Part shown: in pieces, positions 46,814-57,052 of the stretch | Layout: every line of letters starts with the position of its first letter | Numbering within the stretch: the first letter of the stretch is position 1 | Assembly (NCBI RefSeq): GCF_012273515.2 | Contig: NZ_CP050975.2 | Span: 3,906,001 to 3,970,000 of the forward strand | DNA: 64,000 bases | Reading direction: 5' to 3' | Source: Streptomyces sp. RPA4-2 | Lineage (GTDB): Bacteria; Actinomycetota; Actinomycetes; Streptomycetales; Streptomycetaceae | The notes under the pieces: model-generated | What the model was told of the DNA's origin: nothing | Databases searched by the model: none | What the model saw: the letters and a program-made list of their open reading frames with translations, nothing else | Translations under genes and position numbers: made by a program

Positions 46814-47788
46814 GTGACCGGGATCAAGACGACCGGCAAGAAGAAGATGATGTTCTTCTCCGGCCGCGCCCACCCCGAGCTTGCTGAGGAGGTCGCCCAC
46901 AAGCTGGGTGTCGGGGTAGTCCCGACGAAGGCCTTCGACTTCGCCAACGGCGAGATCTACATCCGCTACCAGGAGTCCGCCCGCGGCGCCGACTGCTTCC
47001 TGATGCAGAGCCACACGGCTCCCATCAACAAGTGGATCATGGAGCAGTTGATCATGATCGACGCCCTGAAGCGGGCGTCCGCGCGGAGCATCACGGTCAT
47101 CGTGCCGTTCTACGGTTACGCCCGGCAGGACAAGAAGCACCGCGGACGTGAACCGATCTCGGCACGTCTGATCGCGGACCTGATGAAGACGGCGGGCGCC
47201 GACCGCATCCTCACCGTCGACCTGCACACCGACCAGATCCAGGGCTTCTTCGACGGCCCGGTCGACCACCTCTTCGCGCTGCCGATCCTGGCGGACTACG
47301 TGGGTGCCAAGGTCGACAGGTCGAAGCTCACCGTCGTCTCCCCGGACGCGGGCCGGGTGCGCGTCGCCGACCGCTGGTGCGACCGCCTGGACGCCCCGCT
47401 GGCGATCGTGCACAAGCGCCGCGACAAGGACGTCGCCAACCAGGTCACCGTCCACGAGGTCGTCGGTGACGTGAAGGGCCGTGTCTGTGTCCTCGTCGAC
47501 GACATGATCGACACGGGGGGCACGATCTGCGCCGCCGCCGACGCCCTCTTCGCGCACGGCGCCGAGGACGTCATCGTCACGGCGACGCACGGTGTGCTCT
47601 CCGGTCCGGCCGCCGACCGTCTGAAGAACTCCAAGGTGAGCGAGTTCATCTTCACGGACACCCTGCCGACCCCGGGCGAGCTGGAACTGGACAAGATCAC
47701 GGTGCTCTCCATCGCGCCGACGATCGCCAACGCGGTGCGCGAGGTCTTCGAGGACGGCTCGGTGACGAGCCTGTTCGAGGAGCAGTAG
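46814..47788 (+). CDS. prs: ribose-phosphate pyrophosphokinase (PRPP synthetase)
   Basis: 324 aa. Converts ribose 5-phosphate and ATP to PRPP for nucleotides, His, Trp and NAD. Class I motifs: FSGRAHPELAEEVA, RYQESARG, the ATP-binding flexible loop YARQDKKHRGREPIS, DLHTDQIQGFF, KRRDKD and the PRPP-binding loop VLVDDMIDTGGT. GTG start with GAGGAG 8-9 nt upstream. It lies between glmU and rplY in the same orientation. Confidence 0.97.
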   Translation: MTGIKTTGKKKMMFFSGRAHPELAEEVAHKLGVGVVPTKAFDFANGEIYIRYQESARGADCFLMQSHTAPINKWIMEQLIMIDALKRASARSITVIVPFYGYARQDKKHRGREPISARLIADLMKTAGADRILTVDLHTDQIQGFFDGPVDHLFALPILADYVGAKVDRSKLTVVSPDAGRVRVADRWCDRLDAPLAIVHKRRDKDVANQVTVHEVVGDVKGRVCVLVDDMIDTGGTICAAADALFAHGAEDVIVTATHGVLSGPAADRLKNSKVSEFIFTDTLPTPGELELDKITVLSIAPTIANAVREVFEDGSVTSLFEEQ

Positions 47789-47796
47789 AGATCCTT

Positions 47797-47825
47797 TTGG
47801 GTGTGGCCTTCCCGCCGAGTAGACT
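47797..47825 (+). promoter_or_regulatory. candidate promoter of rplY
   Basis: TTGGGT (47797-47802) and TAGACT (47820-47825), 17-bp spacer, directly downstream of prs. Transcription would begin near 47832, giving a leader of about 128 nt. Confidence 0.45.
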
Positions 47826-47865
47826 GCGCGAGTTGCTCGGCGAGGGAGGCCACACTTCTGTGTGG
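47802..47865 (+). promoter_or_regulatory. mutually exclusive hairpins in the rplY leader
   Basis: A long imperfect stem (47802-47818 with 47837-47854) overlaps a short perfect stem (CCACAC 47850-47855 with GTGTGG 47860-47865), so both cannot form. Read-through RNA from prs can form the first; RNA from the rplY promoter only the second. This could link rplY expression to its promoter choice; no L25 autoregulation is known to me in actinobacteria. Confidence 0.35.
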
Positions 47866-47959
47866 CGGTCCGTTATCGACGCGCTCTTCGTAGCAGGCCG
47901 TTGTTCGGCCGGGTGACTCATCCCCAGGCCCTTCGGGTCCCTTACTACGAGGAGTGAAC

Positions 47960-48544
47960 ATGTCCGAGGTCAAGCTCGCCGCCGAGACCCGCACCGAGTT
48001 CGGCAAGGGCGCCGCCCGCCGCATCCGCCGCGAGAGCAAGGTTCCCGCGGTCGTCTACGGCCACGGCACCGACCCCGTCCACATCGCGCTGCCGGGCCAC
48101 GAGCTGCAGCTCGCCCTGCGCACCCCGAACGTCCTGCTCACCCTGGACATCGAGGGCAAGACCGAGCTCGCGATCCCGAAGGCCGTCCAGCGCGACGCCA
48201 TCAAGGGCAACCTCGAGCACGTCGACCTGCTCCTCGTGAAGCGCGGCGAGAAGGTCAACGTCGAGGTCTACGTCCACACCGAGGGCGAGCTGGCCCCGGG
48301 TGCCTACCTGCTCGAGCACGTGCTGAGCACGCTGACGGTCGAGGCCGAGGCCACCCACATCCCCGAGTCGGTCACCGTCTCCATCCAGGGCCTGGAGGCC
48401 GGCGCGGCCATCCTCGCCAAGGACATCCCGCTCCCCAAGGGCACCACGCTGGCGATCGACGAGGACGCGGTCGTCCTCCAGGTCCTCGCCGCCCAGGCGG
48501 AGGAGGCCCCGGCGGACGCCGAGGCCGAGACCACCGAGGCCTGA
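47960..48544 (+). CDS. rplY: 50S ribosomal protein L25, general stress protein CTC type
   Basis: 194 aa. Binds 5S rRNA in the large subunit. The N-terminal L25 beta-barrel (about 1-92, [24 protein letters not shown]) is followed by the CTC-type C-terminal domain (about 93-180) absent from short E. coli L25, and an acidic Ala/Glu tail. ATG 47960 has GAGGAG 6 nt upstream. Upstream of pth, as in many actinobacteria. Confidence 0.96.
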   Translation: MSEVKLAAETRTEFGKGAARRIRRESKVPAVVYGHGTDPVHIALPGHELQLALRTPNVLLTLDIEGKTELAIPKAVQRDAIKGNLEHVDLLLVKRGEKVNVEVYVHTEGELAPGAYLLEHVLSTLTVEAEATHIPESVTVSIQGLEAGAAILAKDIPLPKGTTLAIDEDAVVLQVLAAQAEEAPADAEAETTEA

Positions 48545-48565
48545 TTCCTCCCGGAATCTCATTCG

Positions 48566-48598
48566 CCGGCCGCCGCTCCCTTCCGGGGCGGCGGTCGG
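48566..48598 (+). terminator. hairpin after rplY
   Basis: A 14-bp stem (48566-48579 and 48585-48598) with two G-T wobbles and a 5-nt loop in the gap between rplY and pth; no T-tract. Confidence 0.5.
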
Positions 48599-48647
48599 TG
48601 CGTTGTCAAGGACGCAGGCGCATCAAGGACCCATGGGAGACACCGAC

Positions 48648-49244
48648 GTGACGACGGACCCCAACGCCCCCTGGCTGATCGTGGGCCTCGGCAATCCCGG
48701 CCCCGAGTACGCCATGAACCGGCACAACGTGGGCTTCATGGTCGCCGACCTGCTGGCGGAGCGGATCGGCGGCAGCTTCAAGCGCGCGGGGAAGGCCCAG
48801 GCGCAGGTGATCGAGGGCCGTATCGGCCCGCCCGGACCGGCGAACCGCCGGGTGATCCTGGCCAAGCCGATGTCGTACATGAACCTGTCCGGCGGCCCCG
48901 TGAACGCGCTGCGCGACTTCTACAAGGTGCCGCTCGCCCACGTCGTCGCGATCCATGACGAGCTGGACATCGACTACGGCGTGCTGCGGCTGAAGCTGGG
49001 CGGCGGCGACAACGGGCACAACGGGCTGAAGTCCATGACGAAGGCGATGGGCCCCGACTACCACCGGGTGCGCTTCGGTATCGGGCGGCCCCCGGGCCGG
49101 ATGCAGGTCGCCGACTTCGTGCTCAAGGACTTCGCTTCGGCCGAGCGCAAGGAGCTGGGCTACTTCGTGGACCGGGCCTCGGACGCGGTGGAGTGCCTCG
49201 TCATCGACGGGCTGGAGCGGGCGCAGGGCACGTACAACTCCTGA
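48648..49244 (+). CDS. pth: peptidyl-tRNA hydrolase
   Basis: 198 aa. Releases the peptide from prematurely dropped peptidyl-tRNA. It has [20 protein letters not shown] with the catalytic His, [21 protein letters not shown] with catalytic Asp, and [16 protein letters not shown] 48648 is used (protein beginning MTTDPNAPW) because GGGAG lies 7 nt upstream; ATG 48633 would add five residues with a weaker leader. Confidence 0.96.
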   Translation: MTTDPNAPWLIVGLGNPGPEYAMNRHNVGFMVADLLAERIGGSFKRAGKAQAQVIEGRIGPPGPANRRVILAKPMSYMNLSGGPVNALRDFYKVPLAHVVAIHDELDIDYGVLRLKLGGGDNGHNGLKSMTKAMGPDYHRVRFGIGRPPGRMQVADFVLKDFASAERKELGYFVDRASDAVECLVIDGLERAQGTYNS

Positions 49245-49369
49245 GCGGCGGTGCCGGGGACGGCCGGCTCCCGAGCGGCGGCCGGGGATGATCGACGTAC
49301 TCGTACAACTGCCGACTTGTCCCCCGGCCGAGTTGACCGGACGCACGGCCATGGCCAAGGATCGCCGCC

Positions 49370-49864
49370 ATGTCCGCCGCCTCGCGCAAGCGCCCCCGCA
49401 AGAACGCGCACACGGCGCTGCGGTTCGGGCGGCTCGCGGCGATGGGGACGGTCACCGCGCTGATCCTGATCGCGGGTGTCCGGGGCTCCTGGGGCGCGGC
49501 TCAGCACGTGATGCTGGGCAAGGGCCGGGAGCAGGGGACGATGACCGTGACGGCCTGCTCGGAGGAACGCTGCACCGGTCCGTACCGGCCGGTGTCGGCG
49601 GGTTCCCGGGCGCGGACCCGCGTCACGATCGAGGAGTCGGCCGCGGTGCGCGAGGGGCGCACGTACGCGGTCACGGTGAAGCCCGGCAGCGATGACGTGG
49701 TCCGCAGCGGCCCGGCCGGACTGCTCTACGCGTGGGTTCCGTTCGGCGGCGCGCTGCTGCTGGCCTCGGTGGTGGTCGCGGGCGGTCTGCGGCTCACCCG
49801 GTCGGCCTGGGTGATGGCGGGCGCCGGGCTCGCGCTGCTGACGGCGACGTTCCTGGCCGTGTGA
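49370..49864 (+). CDS. membrane protein of unknown function
   Basis: 164 aa. Basic N-terminus, membrane segment about 24-44, an extracytoplasmic stretch with a short Cys pair (TACSEERCTG) and a Tyr-Ala-Val strand pattern, then two C-terminal segments about 118-138 and 141-162. AAGGA lies 8 nt before the ATG. Three-segment proteins of this type follow pth in Streptomyces; no function is known to me. Confidence 0.8.
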   Translation: MSAASRKRPRKNAHTALRFGRLAAMGTVTALILIAGVRGSWGAAQHVMLGKGREQGTMTVTACSEERCTGPYRPVSAGSRARTRVTIEESAAVREGRTYAVTVKPGSDDVVRSGPAGLLYAWVPFGGALLLASVVVAGGLRLTRSAWVMAGAGLALLTATFLAV

Positions 49865-49866
49865 AG

Positions 49867-49905
49867 CCGACGGCGGTACCCCCGGACCGGGGGTACCGCC
49901 GTCGG
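49867..49905. terminator. bidirectional hairpin terminator
   Basis: Perfect 17-bp stem (49867-49883 and 49889-49905) with a 5-nt loop, between the convergent membrane protein gene and ppc. Confidence 0.88.
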
Positions 49906-49916
49906 TCGTCCGGGGA

Positions 49917-52649
<2,733 letters not shown>

Positions 52650-52666
52650 AGGTGCGGCTCCTTGCA

Positions 52667-52708
52667 GTGTGGAAGCTCGGCTGAAGAGTGTGGAAGCTCG
52701 TCTGAAGC
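52667..52708. repeat. 21-bp tandem repeat upstream of ppc
   Basis: GTGTGGAAGCTCG(G/T)CTGAAG-type unit at 52667-52687 and 52688-52708, then a third partial copy (AAGCTCGTCTGG). It lies 18 bp before the ppc start codon in its leader. Together with the operator below, these are the recognisable parts of the 340-bp divergent gap (52650-52989). Confidence 0.75.
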
Positions 52709-52876
52709 TCGTCTGGGAGGGAACCCGGGTGACGACCGCGCGGCGGCTGCCGCTTAGGGACGTGGCATCCGGGAATAAACAGAACGGACCGCGCTGTCCG
52801 ACCGACTCCAAGGATAGGTGTCCAGGTGGACGCGCAGGGTCTCGGGCTGTTGCCGCTCGGCAGCGCGCTGCCATAC

Positions 52877-52906
52877 TTACGATGCCGTAGGTTACGGAAG
52901 CGTAGG
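52877..52906. promoter_or_regulatory. tandem 15-bp operator before the desaturase gene
   Basis: Two adjoining copies of TTACG-N4-CGTAGG (52877-52891 and 52892-52906); the junction makes the palindrome CCGTAGGTTACGG (52885-52897). It lies about 85 bp upstream of the desaturase ATG and is probably bound by the TetR repressor encoded immediately downstream of that gene. Confidence 0.65.
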
Positions 52907-52989
52907 GATTCCCGTCAGACAACGGGAGAACCCTGGGAGCCGTACCCGGCCACTCTCTTCCCCACCCTCGAATCCCACAGGGGACGCCC

Positions 52990-54000
52990 ATGAGCACGAG
53001 CTCCGATGTGATCGACGATGCCCCGGGGGCGAACGACGACCCCTCGATCCCTCCTGCCACGCTGGGCGGAGAGAAGAAGGGGTCACTCGAACAGCTCACG
53101 CTCCTCCTCTTCATCATCGTCCCGTTCCTCGCGCTGCTCGCGGCGGTACCGCTGGTCTGGGGCTGGGGAGTGAGCTGGCTGGATCTCGGCCTGCTGGTCT
53201 TCTTCTACTACCTGGGCTGTCACGGCGTGACGATCGGCTACCACCGCTACTTCACGCACGGGTCCTTCAAGGCGAAACGCCCGCTGCGGATCGCGGTCGC
53301 GATCGCGGGGTCGATGGCGGTCGAGGGCCCGGTGGTCCGATGGGTCGCCGACCACCGCAAGCACCACAAGTTCTCCGACGCGGAGGGTGACCCGCATTCG
53401 CCATGGCGGTACGGCGAGACGGTTCCGGCGCTGATGAAGGGCCTGTGGTGGGCGCACATCGGCTGGATGTTCGATGAGGAGCGGACCTCGCAGGAGAAGT
53501 ACGCCCCCGACCTGATCAAGGACCCGGCGATCCGTGCGATCTCGCGCCAGTTCATCTACTGGACCCTGCTCTCGCTCGCGCTGCCGCCCCTGATCGGCGG
53601 CCTGGCGACGATGTCCTGGTGGGGCGCGTTCACCGGCTTCTTCTGGGGCTCACTCGTCCGGGTGGCCCTGCTGCACCACGTGACCTGGTCGATCAACTCG
53701 ATCTGCCACGCGGTGGGCAAGCGCCCGTTCAAGTCGCGTGACCGCTCGGGCAACGTGTGGTGGCTTGCCGTGCTGTCCTGCGGCGAGTCCTGGCACAACC
53801 TGCACCACGCCGACCCGACTTCGGCCCGGCACGGGGTGGAGCGCGGCCAGCTGGACTCCTCGGCCCGGATCATCCGCTGGTGCGAGCAACTGGGCTGGGC
53901 GTACGACGTGCGCTGGCCGTCACGCTCGCGTATCGATTCCAAGCGCGACACCGACGGGTCCGCCTCCCGGCGCGAGACGGAAGCCCCCGACCCGGCATGA
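52990..54000 (+). CDS. acyl-CoA desaturase (fatty acid delta-9 type), membrane di-iron enzyme
   Basis: 336 aa. Introduces a double bond into acyl-CoA or phospholipid acyl chains. The three histidine boxes are complete: HRYFTH near 85, HRKHH near 122 and HNLHH near 270, with about four membrane segments between. AGGGG lies 7 nt before the ATG. The stop codon overlaps the start of the TetR gene (ATGA). It may provide substrate for the CFA-synthase-like enzyme at 1679-2980. Confidence 0.94.
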   Translation: MSTSSDVIDDAPGANDDPSIPPATLGGEKKGSLEQLTLLLFIIVPFLALLAAVPLVWGWGVSWLDLGLLVFFYYLGCHGVTIGYHRYFTHGSFKAKRPLRIAVAIAGSMAVEGPVVRWVADHRKHHKFSDAEGDPHSPWRYGETVPALMKGLWWAHIGWMFDEERTSQEKYAPDLIKDPAIRAISRQFIYWTLLSLALPPLIGGLATMSWWGAFTGFFWGSLVRVALLHHVTWSINSICHAVGKRPFKSRDRSGNVWWLAVLSCGESWHNLHHADPTSARHGVERGQLDSSARIIRWCEQLGWAYDVRWPSRSRIDSKRDTDGSASRRETEAPDPA

Positions 54001-54677
54001 TTGACGGCGTGGCGACCGACTCCAGCAGCACCCCAGGCAGCAACGAAAAGCCGCGGCGTGCGCGTCGCACCCGAATGACCGGTGCCGAGCGCCGTCAGCA
54101 GCTGCTGGAGATCGGCCGCACGCTGTTCGCCGCGAAGGGTTTCGAGGGCACGTCGGTGGAGGAGATCGCGGCCAAGGCGGGCGTCTCCAAGCCGGTGGTC
54201 TACGAGCACTTCGGCGGCAAGGAGGGCCTGTACGCGGTGGTGGTGGACCGTGAGATGCGCCGGCTGCTGGACATGGTCACCGGCTCCCTGACGGCGGGCC
54301 ACCCGCGGGAACTGTGCGAGCAGGCCGCCTTCGCCCTCCTGGACTACATCGAGGAGTACACGGACGGCTTCCGCATCCTGGTCCGCGACTCCCCCATCCC
54401 CCAGTCCACGGGCTCCTTCGCCTCGCTCATCTCCGACATCGCCACCCAGGTGGAGGACATCCTGGGCCGCGAGTTCAAGAACCGCGGTTTCGACTCGAAG
54501 CTCGCCCCGCTCTACGCGCAGGCGCTGGTCGGCATGGTCGCGCTGACCGGCCAGTGGTGGCTGGACGTCCGCAAGCCCCGCAAGGCCGAGGTCGCCGCGC
54601 ATCTGGTGAACCTGGCCTGGCACGGCCTGGACGGCCTGGAACCGAAGCCCCGCCTGATAGGGCACCGCAAGAGCTGA
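53997..54677 (+). CDS. TetR/AcrR family transcriptional repressor
   Basis: 226 aa. An N-terminal disordered ~25 residues, a HTH at about 32-78 (IGRTLFAAKGFEGTSVEEI, AGVSKPVVYEHFGGKEGLY) and an all-helical ligand domain with LVRDSPIPQSTG. Translationally coupled to the desaturase (ATGA overlap), so it most likely senses acyl-CoA and represses the desaturase through the tandem operator at 52877-52906. GTG 54009 is an alternative start. Confidence 0.92.
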   Translation: MIDGVATDSSSTPGSNEKPRRARRTRMTGAERRQQLLEIGRTLFAAKGFEGTSVEEIAAKAGVSKPVVYEHFGGKEGLYAVVVDREMRRLLDMVTGSLTAGHPRELCEQAAFALLDYIEEYTDGFRILVRDSPIPQSTGSFASLISDIATQVEDILGREFKNRGFDSKLAPLYAQALVGMVALTGQWWLDVRKPRKAEVAAHLVNLAWHGLDGLEPKPRLIGHRKS

Positions 54678-54698
54678 GGGGGCGGTCGGAGCTCGATA

Positions 54699-54728
54699 TT
54701 GACCACAAGATTAATCTTGTGGAATCAT
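54699..54728 (+). promoter_or_regulatory. leaderless toxin-antitoxin promoter with embedded palindromic operator
   Basis: TTGACC (54699-54704) and AATCAT (54723-54728), 18-bp spacer. The perfect 20-bp palindrome CCACAAGATT plus its complement (54703-54722) fills the spacer, so bound antitoxin would block RNA polymerase. A start 7 nt after the -10 box falls on the A of the ATG (54735), and there is no Shine-Dalgarno sequence. Confidence 0.72.
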
Positions 54729-54734
54729 CTGCGC

Positions 54735-54986
54735 ATGACTGAGATTGCGATCAGCGCGGCCCGCTCCCAGCTCGGAGATCTTGTCCGCCGGGCGGCCCAC
54801 GGCCGGGAGACCATCGCCCTCACGGACCACGGCCATGTGGCAGCGCTCCTCGTCTCCCCTCAGGTCATAGAGGATCTCGAAGACGCCCTCGCTGTCGCCG
54901 ACTATCAGCGGCGCAAGGCCGAGGGCACGCTGGAAGAAGGCATCCCCCACGCGGAAGTCGGGCGAATGCTGGGGCTGCGTCCGTGA
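54735..54986 (+). CDS. Phd/YefM-type antitoxin
   Basis: 83 aa. The N-terminal Phd/YefM DNA-binding fold is TEIAISAARSQLGDLVRRA, followed by ETIALTDHGHVAALLVSP; the C-terminal part (DLEDALAVADYQRRKAEG onward) is the toxin-wrapping tail. The start at ATG 54735 fits a leaderless transcript; an in-frame upstream start would lie inside the operator. The stop overlaps the toxin start (GTGA). Confidence 0.92.
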   Translation: MTEIAISAARSQLGDLVRRAAHGRETIALTDHGHVAALLVSPQVIEDLEDALAVADYQRRKAEGTLEEGIPHAEVGRMLGLRP

Positions 54987-55231
54987 CGTACCGCATCACG
55001 TGGGAACCGGATGCCACGAACACGGCAGTACGGTTCCTCAAGGACGACCCCACGGAACTCGCCGCGGTCTACGAAGCCGTCGACGCACTCGCCGAAGCCC
55101 CGCGGCCTGCCAACTCCACTCCCTACGGATCTCAGATCAGGCGTCTCCGCGTCGGCGACCATCGGGTCCTCTACCTGATCGACGACGAGGCCATCCGCAT
55201 CCTCGTCATGAACCTGGGGCGTACGCCCTGA
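54983..55231 (+). CDS. RelE/ParE-superfamily toxin
   Basis: 82 aa. RelE fold: YRITWEPDATNTAVRFL, then a helix pair, YGSQIRRLRVGDHRVLYLID with the basic residues usual at the RNase site (Arg in IRRLRVGDHRV), and the last strand AIRILVMNLGR. Probably a ribosome-dependent mRNA interferase neutralised by the coupled antitoxin. The last 26 bp overlap the end of the convergent glyoxalase gene. Confidence 0.92.
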   Translation: MTYRITWEPDATNTAVRFLKDDPTELAAVYEAVDALAEAPRPANSTPYGSQIRRLRVGDHRVLYLIDDEAIRILVMNLGRTP

Positions 55232-55613
55232 CCACCGGCTCCAGGAACTCCAGCCGGTTGCCGACGGGGTCCTCGGAGTAGAAGCGGCGGTGACCGGGCA
55301 GGTCGTCGTCCCAGGCGACCTCGGCCCCGTGGGACTCCAGCCGGGCGGCGTAAGCCTCGATGTCCGTGACCCGCAGCCCGGGATGCGCCTTCTTCGCGGG
55401 CCGGAACCCCGCCGGTCCCCCGCTCCCGGAAGCGCCCTCGATCCCCAGGTGCAGCTGCACGGCCCCCGCCCGGAACCAGCAGCCTCCGCGCGCGGCCAGG
55501 ACGGGCGGCTTGGGGATCTCGGTCATCCCGAGGGCGTCGACGTAGTAGCGGCGCAGGAGGTCCTCCGACCCCGGCGGGGCGGCGAGCTGGACGTGGTCGA
55601 TGGCGGCGAGCAC
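55206..55613 (-). CDS. VOC (glyoxalase/bleomycin-resistance) family protein
   Basis: 135 aa, one VOC domain: AAIDHVQLAAPPGSED at the start with a metal-ligand-type His, ALGMTEIPKP, VQLHLGIE, HPGLRVTDIEAYAARL and FYSEDPVGNRLEFLEP with the terminal Glu. Substrate unknown. GTG 55613 is preceded by AAGGAGG at 8 nt. It begins 2 nt after the stop codon of the methyltransferase, so both are co-transcribed. Confidence 0.9.
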   Translation of the reverse strand: MLAAIDHVQLAAPPGSEDLLRRYYVDALGMTEIPKPPVLAARGGCWFRAGAVQLHLGIEGASGSGGPAGFRPAKKAHPGLRVTDIEAYAARLESHGAEVAWDDDLPGHRRFYSEDPVGNRLEFLEPVVRAYAPGS

Positions 55614-55615
55614 CC

Positions 55616-56422
55616 TCAGGCCTCCTTCCGCGCGACGGCGAAGATCCGGCGGAAGGGGAACACGGTGCCGTGCCGGGTCGCCGGGTACGCCTCGCGCAGC
55701 GCGTCCCGGTACTCGGCGACGAAGGCCTCCGCGTCCGCCCCCAGCTCGGTGAGGACCGGCCGCAGCCCGGTTCCCTTCACCCAGTCCAGGACGGGGTCCT
55801 CGCCGTGGAGAAGATGCAGGTACGTCGTCTCCCACACGTCGGCCGCGCAGCCGAGGGCGGTGAGCTGCTCCAGGTAGACGGCCGGGGTGTGCACGGCGTC
55901 GTCGTGGCGCAGCGCCTCGGCCAGGCGGTCCTTCCAGCGGGGGGAGTGGGCGAGTTCGCGCATCAGGCGGTGGCTCGGGGCGTCGAAGTTGCCGGGGACC
56001 TGGAAGGCGAAGGTACCGCCGGGGGCGAGGCCCGCCACCCAGTCGGGGAAGCGGGTGACATGTCCGGGCACCCACTGGAGGGTCGCGTTGCTGATCACCA
56101 GGTCGTACGGTTCCGCGGGTGTCCAGGTCCTGGCGTCCGCCGGGGCGAAGTCGAGACGGCCGCCGCCCGGGGTGGGGCCCGCGAGCGCCTCGGCGCGCGC
56201 CAGCATCTCCGGGGAGCTGTCCAGGCCGGTGATCCGCGCGGTGGGCCAGCGTTCGGCCAGCACCGCCGTCGCGTTCCCGGGGCCGCAGCCCAGATCGGCG
56301 ACGCGGGCCGGGTCACCCGGCAGCTCCGGGACCCGGGCGAGGAGGTCGGCGAAGGGGCGTGCGCGGTGGCCGGCGTGACGCAGGTACTGGCCCGGGTCCC
56401 AGGTGGGGGCGGTGGCAGGCAT
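55616..56422 (-). CDS. tam: trans-aconitate 2-methyltransferase-like SAM methyltransferase
   Basis: 268 aa. Class I methyltransferase: VADLGCGPGNATAVLAERW near 43 (SAM site), GLDSSPEMLARA, and the Tam-type DLVISNATLQWVPGH and FAFQVPGNFDAPSH segments; it ends TVFPFRRIFAVA. Tam methylates trans-aconitate, an inhibitor arising from cis-aconitate. GAGGAGG lies 8 nt before the ATG. It is divergent from marR across three tandem boxes, so the MarR protein probably controls it. Confidence 0.88.
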   Translation of the reverse strand: MPATAPTWDPGQYLRHAGHRARPFADLLARVPELPGDPARVADLGCGPGNATAVLAERWPTARITGLDSSPEMLARAEALAGPTPGGGRLDFAPADARTWTPAEPYDLVISNATLQWVPGHVTRFPDWVAGLAPGGTFAFQVPGNFDAPSHRLMRELAHSPRWKDRLAEALRHDDAVHTPAVYLEQLTALGCAADVWETTYLHLLHGEDPVLDWVKGTGLRPVLTELGADAEAFVAEYRDALREAYPATRHGTVFPFRRIFAVARKEA

Positions 56423-56490
56423 GGGCAGACCTCCTCGAAGTCGCGTACGGACATCATGTCCGGGCGGAGCTCCACCCTCACATCCAAGTA

Positions 56491-56536
56491 TCTCGACGTC
56501 AAGAGACTTCACATCAAGAGACTTCACGTCGACACA
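56491..56536. promoter_or_regulatory. three MarR-type boxes at 15-bp spacing
   Basis: Related 16-mers TCTCGACGTCAAGAGA (56491-56506), ACTTCACATCAAGAGA (56506-56521) and ACTTCACGTCGACACA (56521-56536); the first is a near-perfect palindrome. They fill the tam-marR divergent gap. Confidence 0.65.
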
Positions 56537-56541
56537 ACCAC

Positions 56542-56547
56542 TACACT
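56542..56547 (+). promoter_or_regulatory. -10 box of marR (leaderless)
   Basis: TACACT ends 7 nt before the marR ATG (56555) and no Shine-Dalgarno sequence is present. The -35 region would fall inside the third MarR-type box, consistent with autoregulation. Confidence 0.45.
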
Positions 56548-56554
56548 GATCGTC

Positions 56555-57052
56555 ATGGAGGACGAGGTCGATCGGCTGGTCGGAGCGTGGCGCCGGGAGC
56601 GCCCTGACCTCGACGTGGAACCGCTCGAGGTACTCAGCAGGGTCAGCAGGCTGGCCCGGCATCTGGACCGCGCCCGACGGCTGGCGTTCTCGGAGCACAG
56701 CCTGGAGCCCTGGGAGTTCGACGTCCTGACCGCGCTGCGGCGCGCCGGCGCCCCGTATCAGCTCTCCCCCGGCCAACTGCTCACACAGACCCTCGTCACC
56801 TCCGGCACGATGACCAACCGCATCGACCGGCTGACACAGAAGGGTCTGGTGGAGCGCCTCCCGGACCCGAGCGACCGACGGGGCGTCCTCGTACGCCTCA
56901 CCGACGAGGGCCGCGACCGCGCCGACCAGGCACTGGCCGGGCTCCTCGACCAGGAGCGCGCGATCCTCGCGGAACTCAGCAGGGCTCAGCGCGGCGAACT
57001 CGCCTCGCTGCTACGCCAGTTGACCGCCCCGTTCGACAACATCCCCGGCTAG
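56555..57052 (+). CDS. MarR family transcriptional regulator
   Basis: 165 aa. Winged helix: LEPWEFDVLTALRRAG, LTQTLVTSGTMTNRIDRL (recognition helix) and the wing RLPDPSDRRGVLVRLTDEG, flanked by dimerisation helices. Divergent from tam; likely autoregulates and controls tam-VOC. The last 42 bp overlap the end of the response regulator gene on the other strand. Confidence 0.93.
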   Translation: MEDEVDRLVGAWRRERPDLDVEPLEVLSRVSRLARHLDRARRLAFSEHSLEPWEFDVLTALRRAGAPYQLSPGQLLTQTLVTSGTMTNRIDRLTQKGLVERLPDPSDRRGVLVRLTDEGRDRADQALAGLLDQERAILAELSRAQRGELASLLRQLTAPFDNIPG

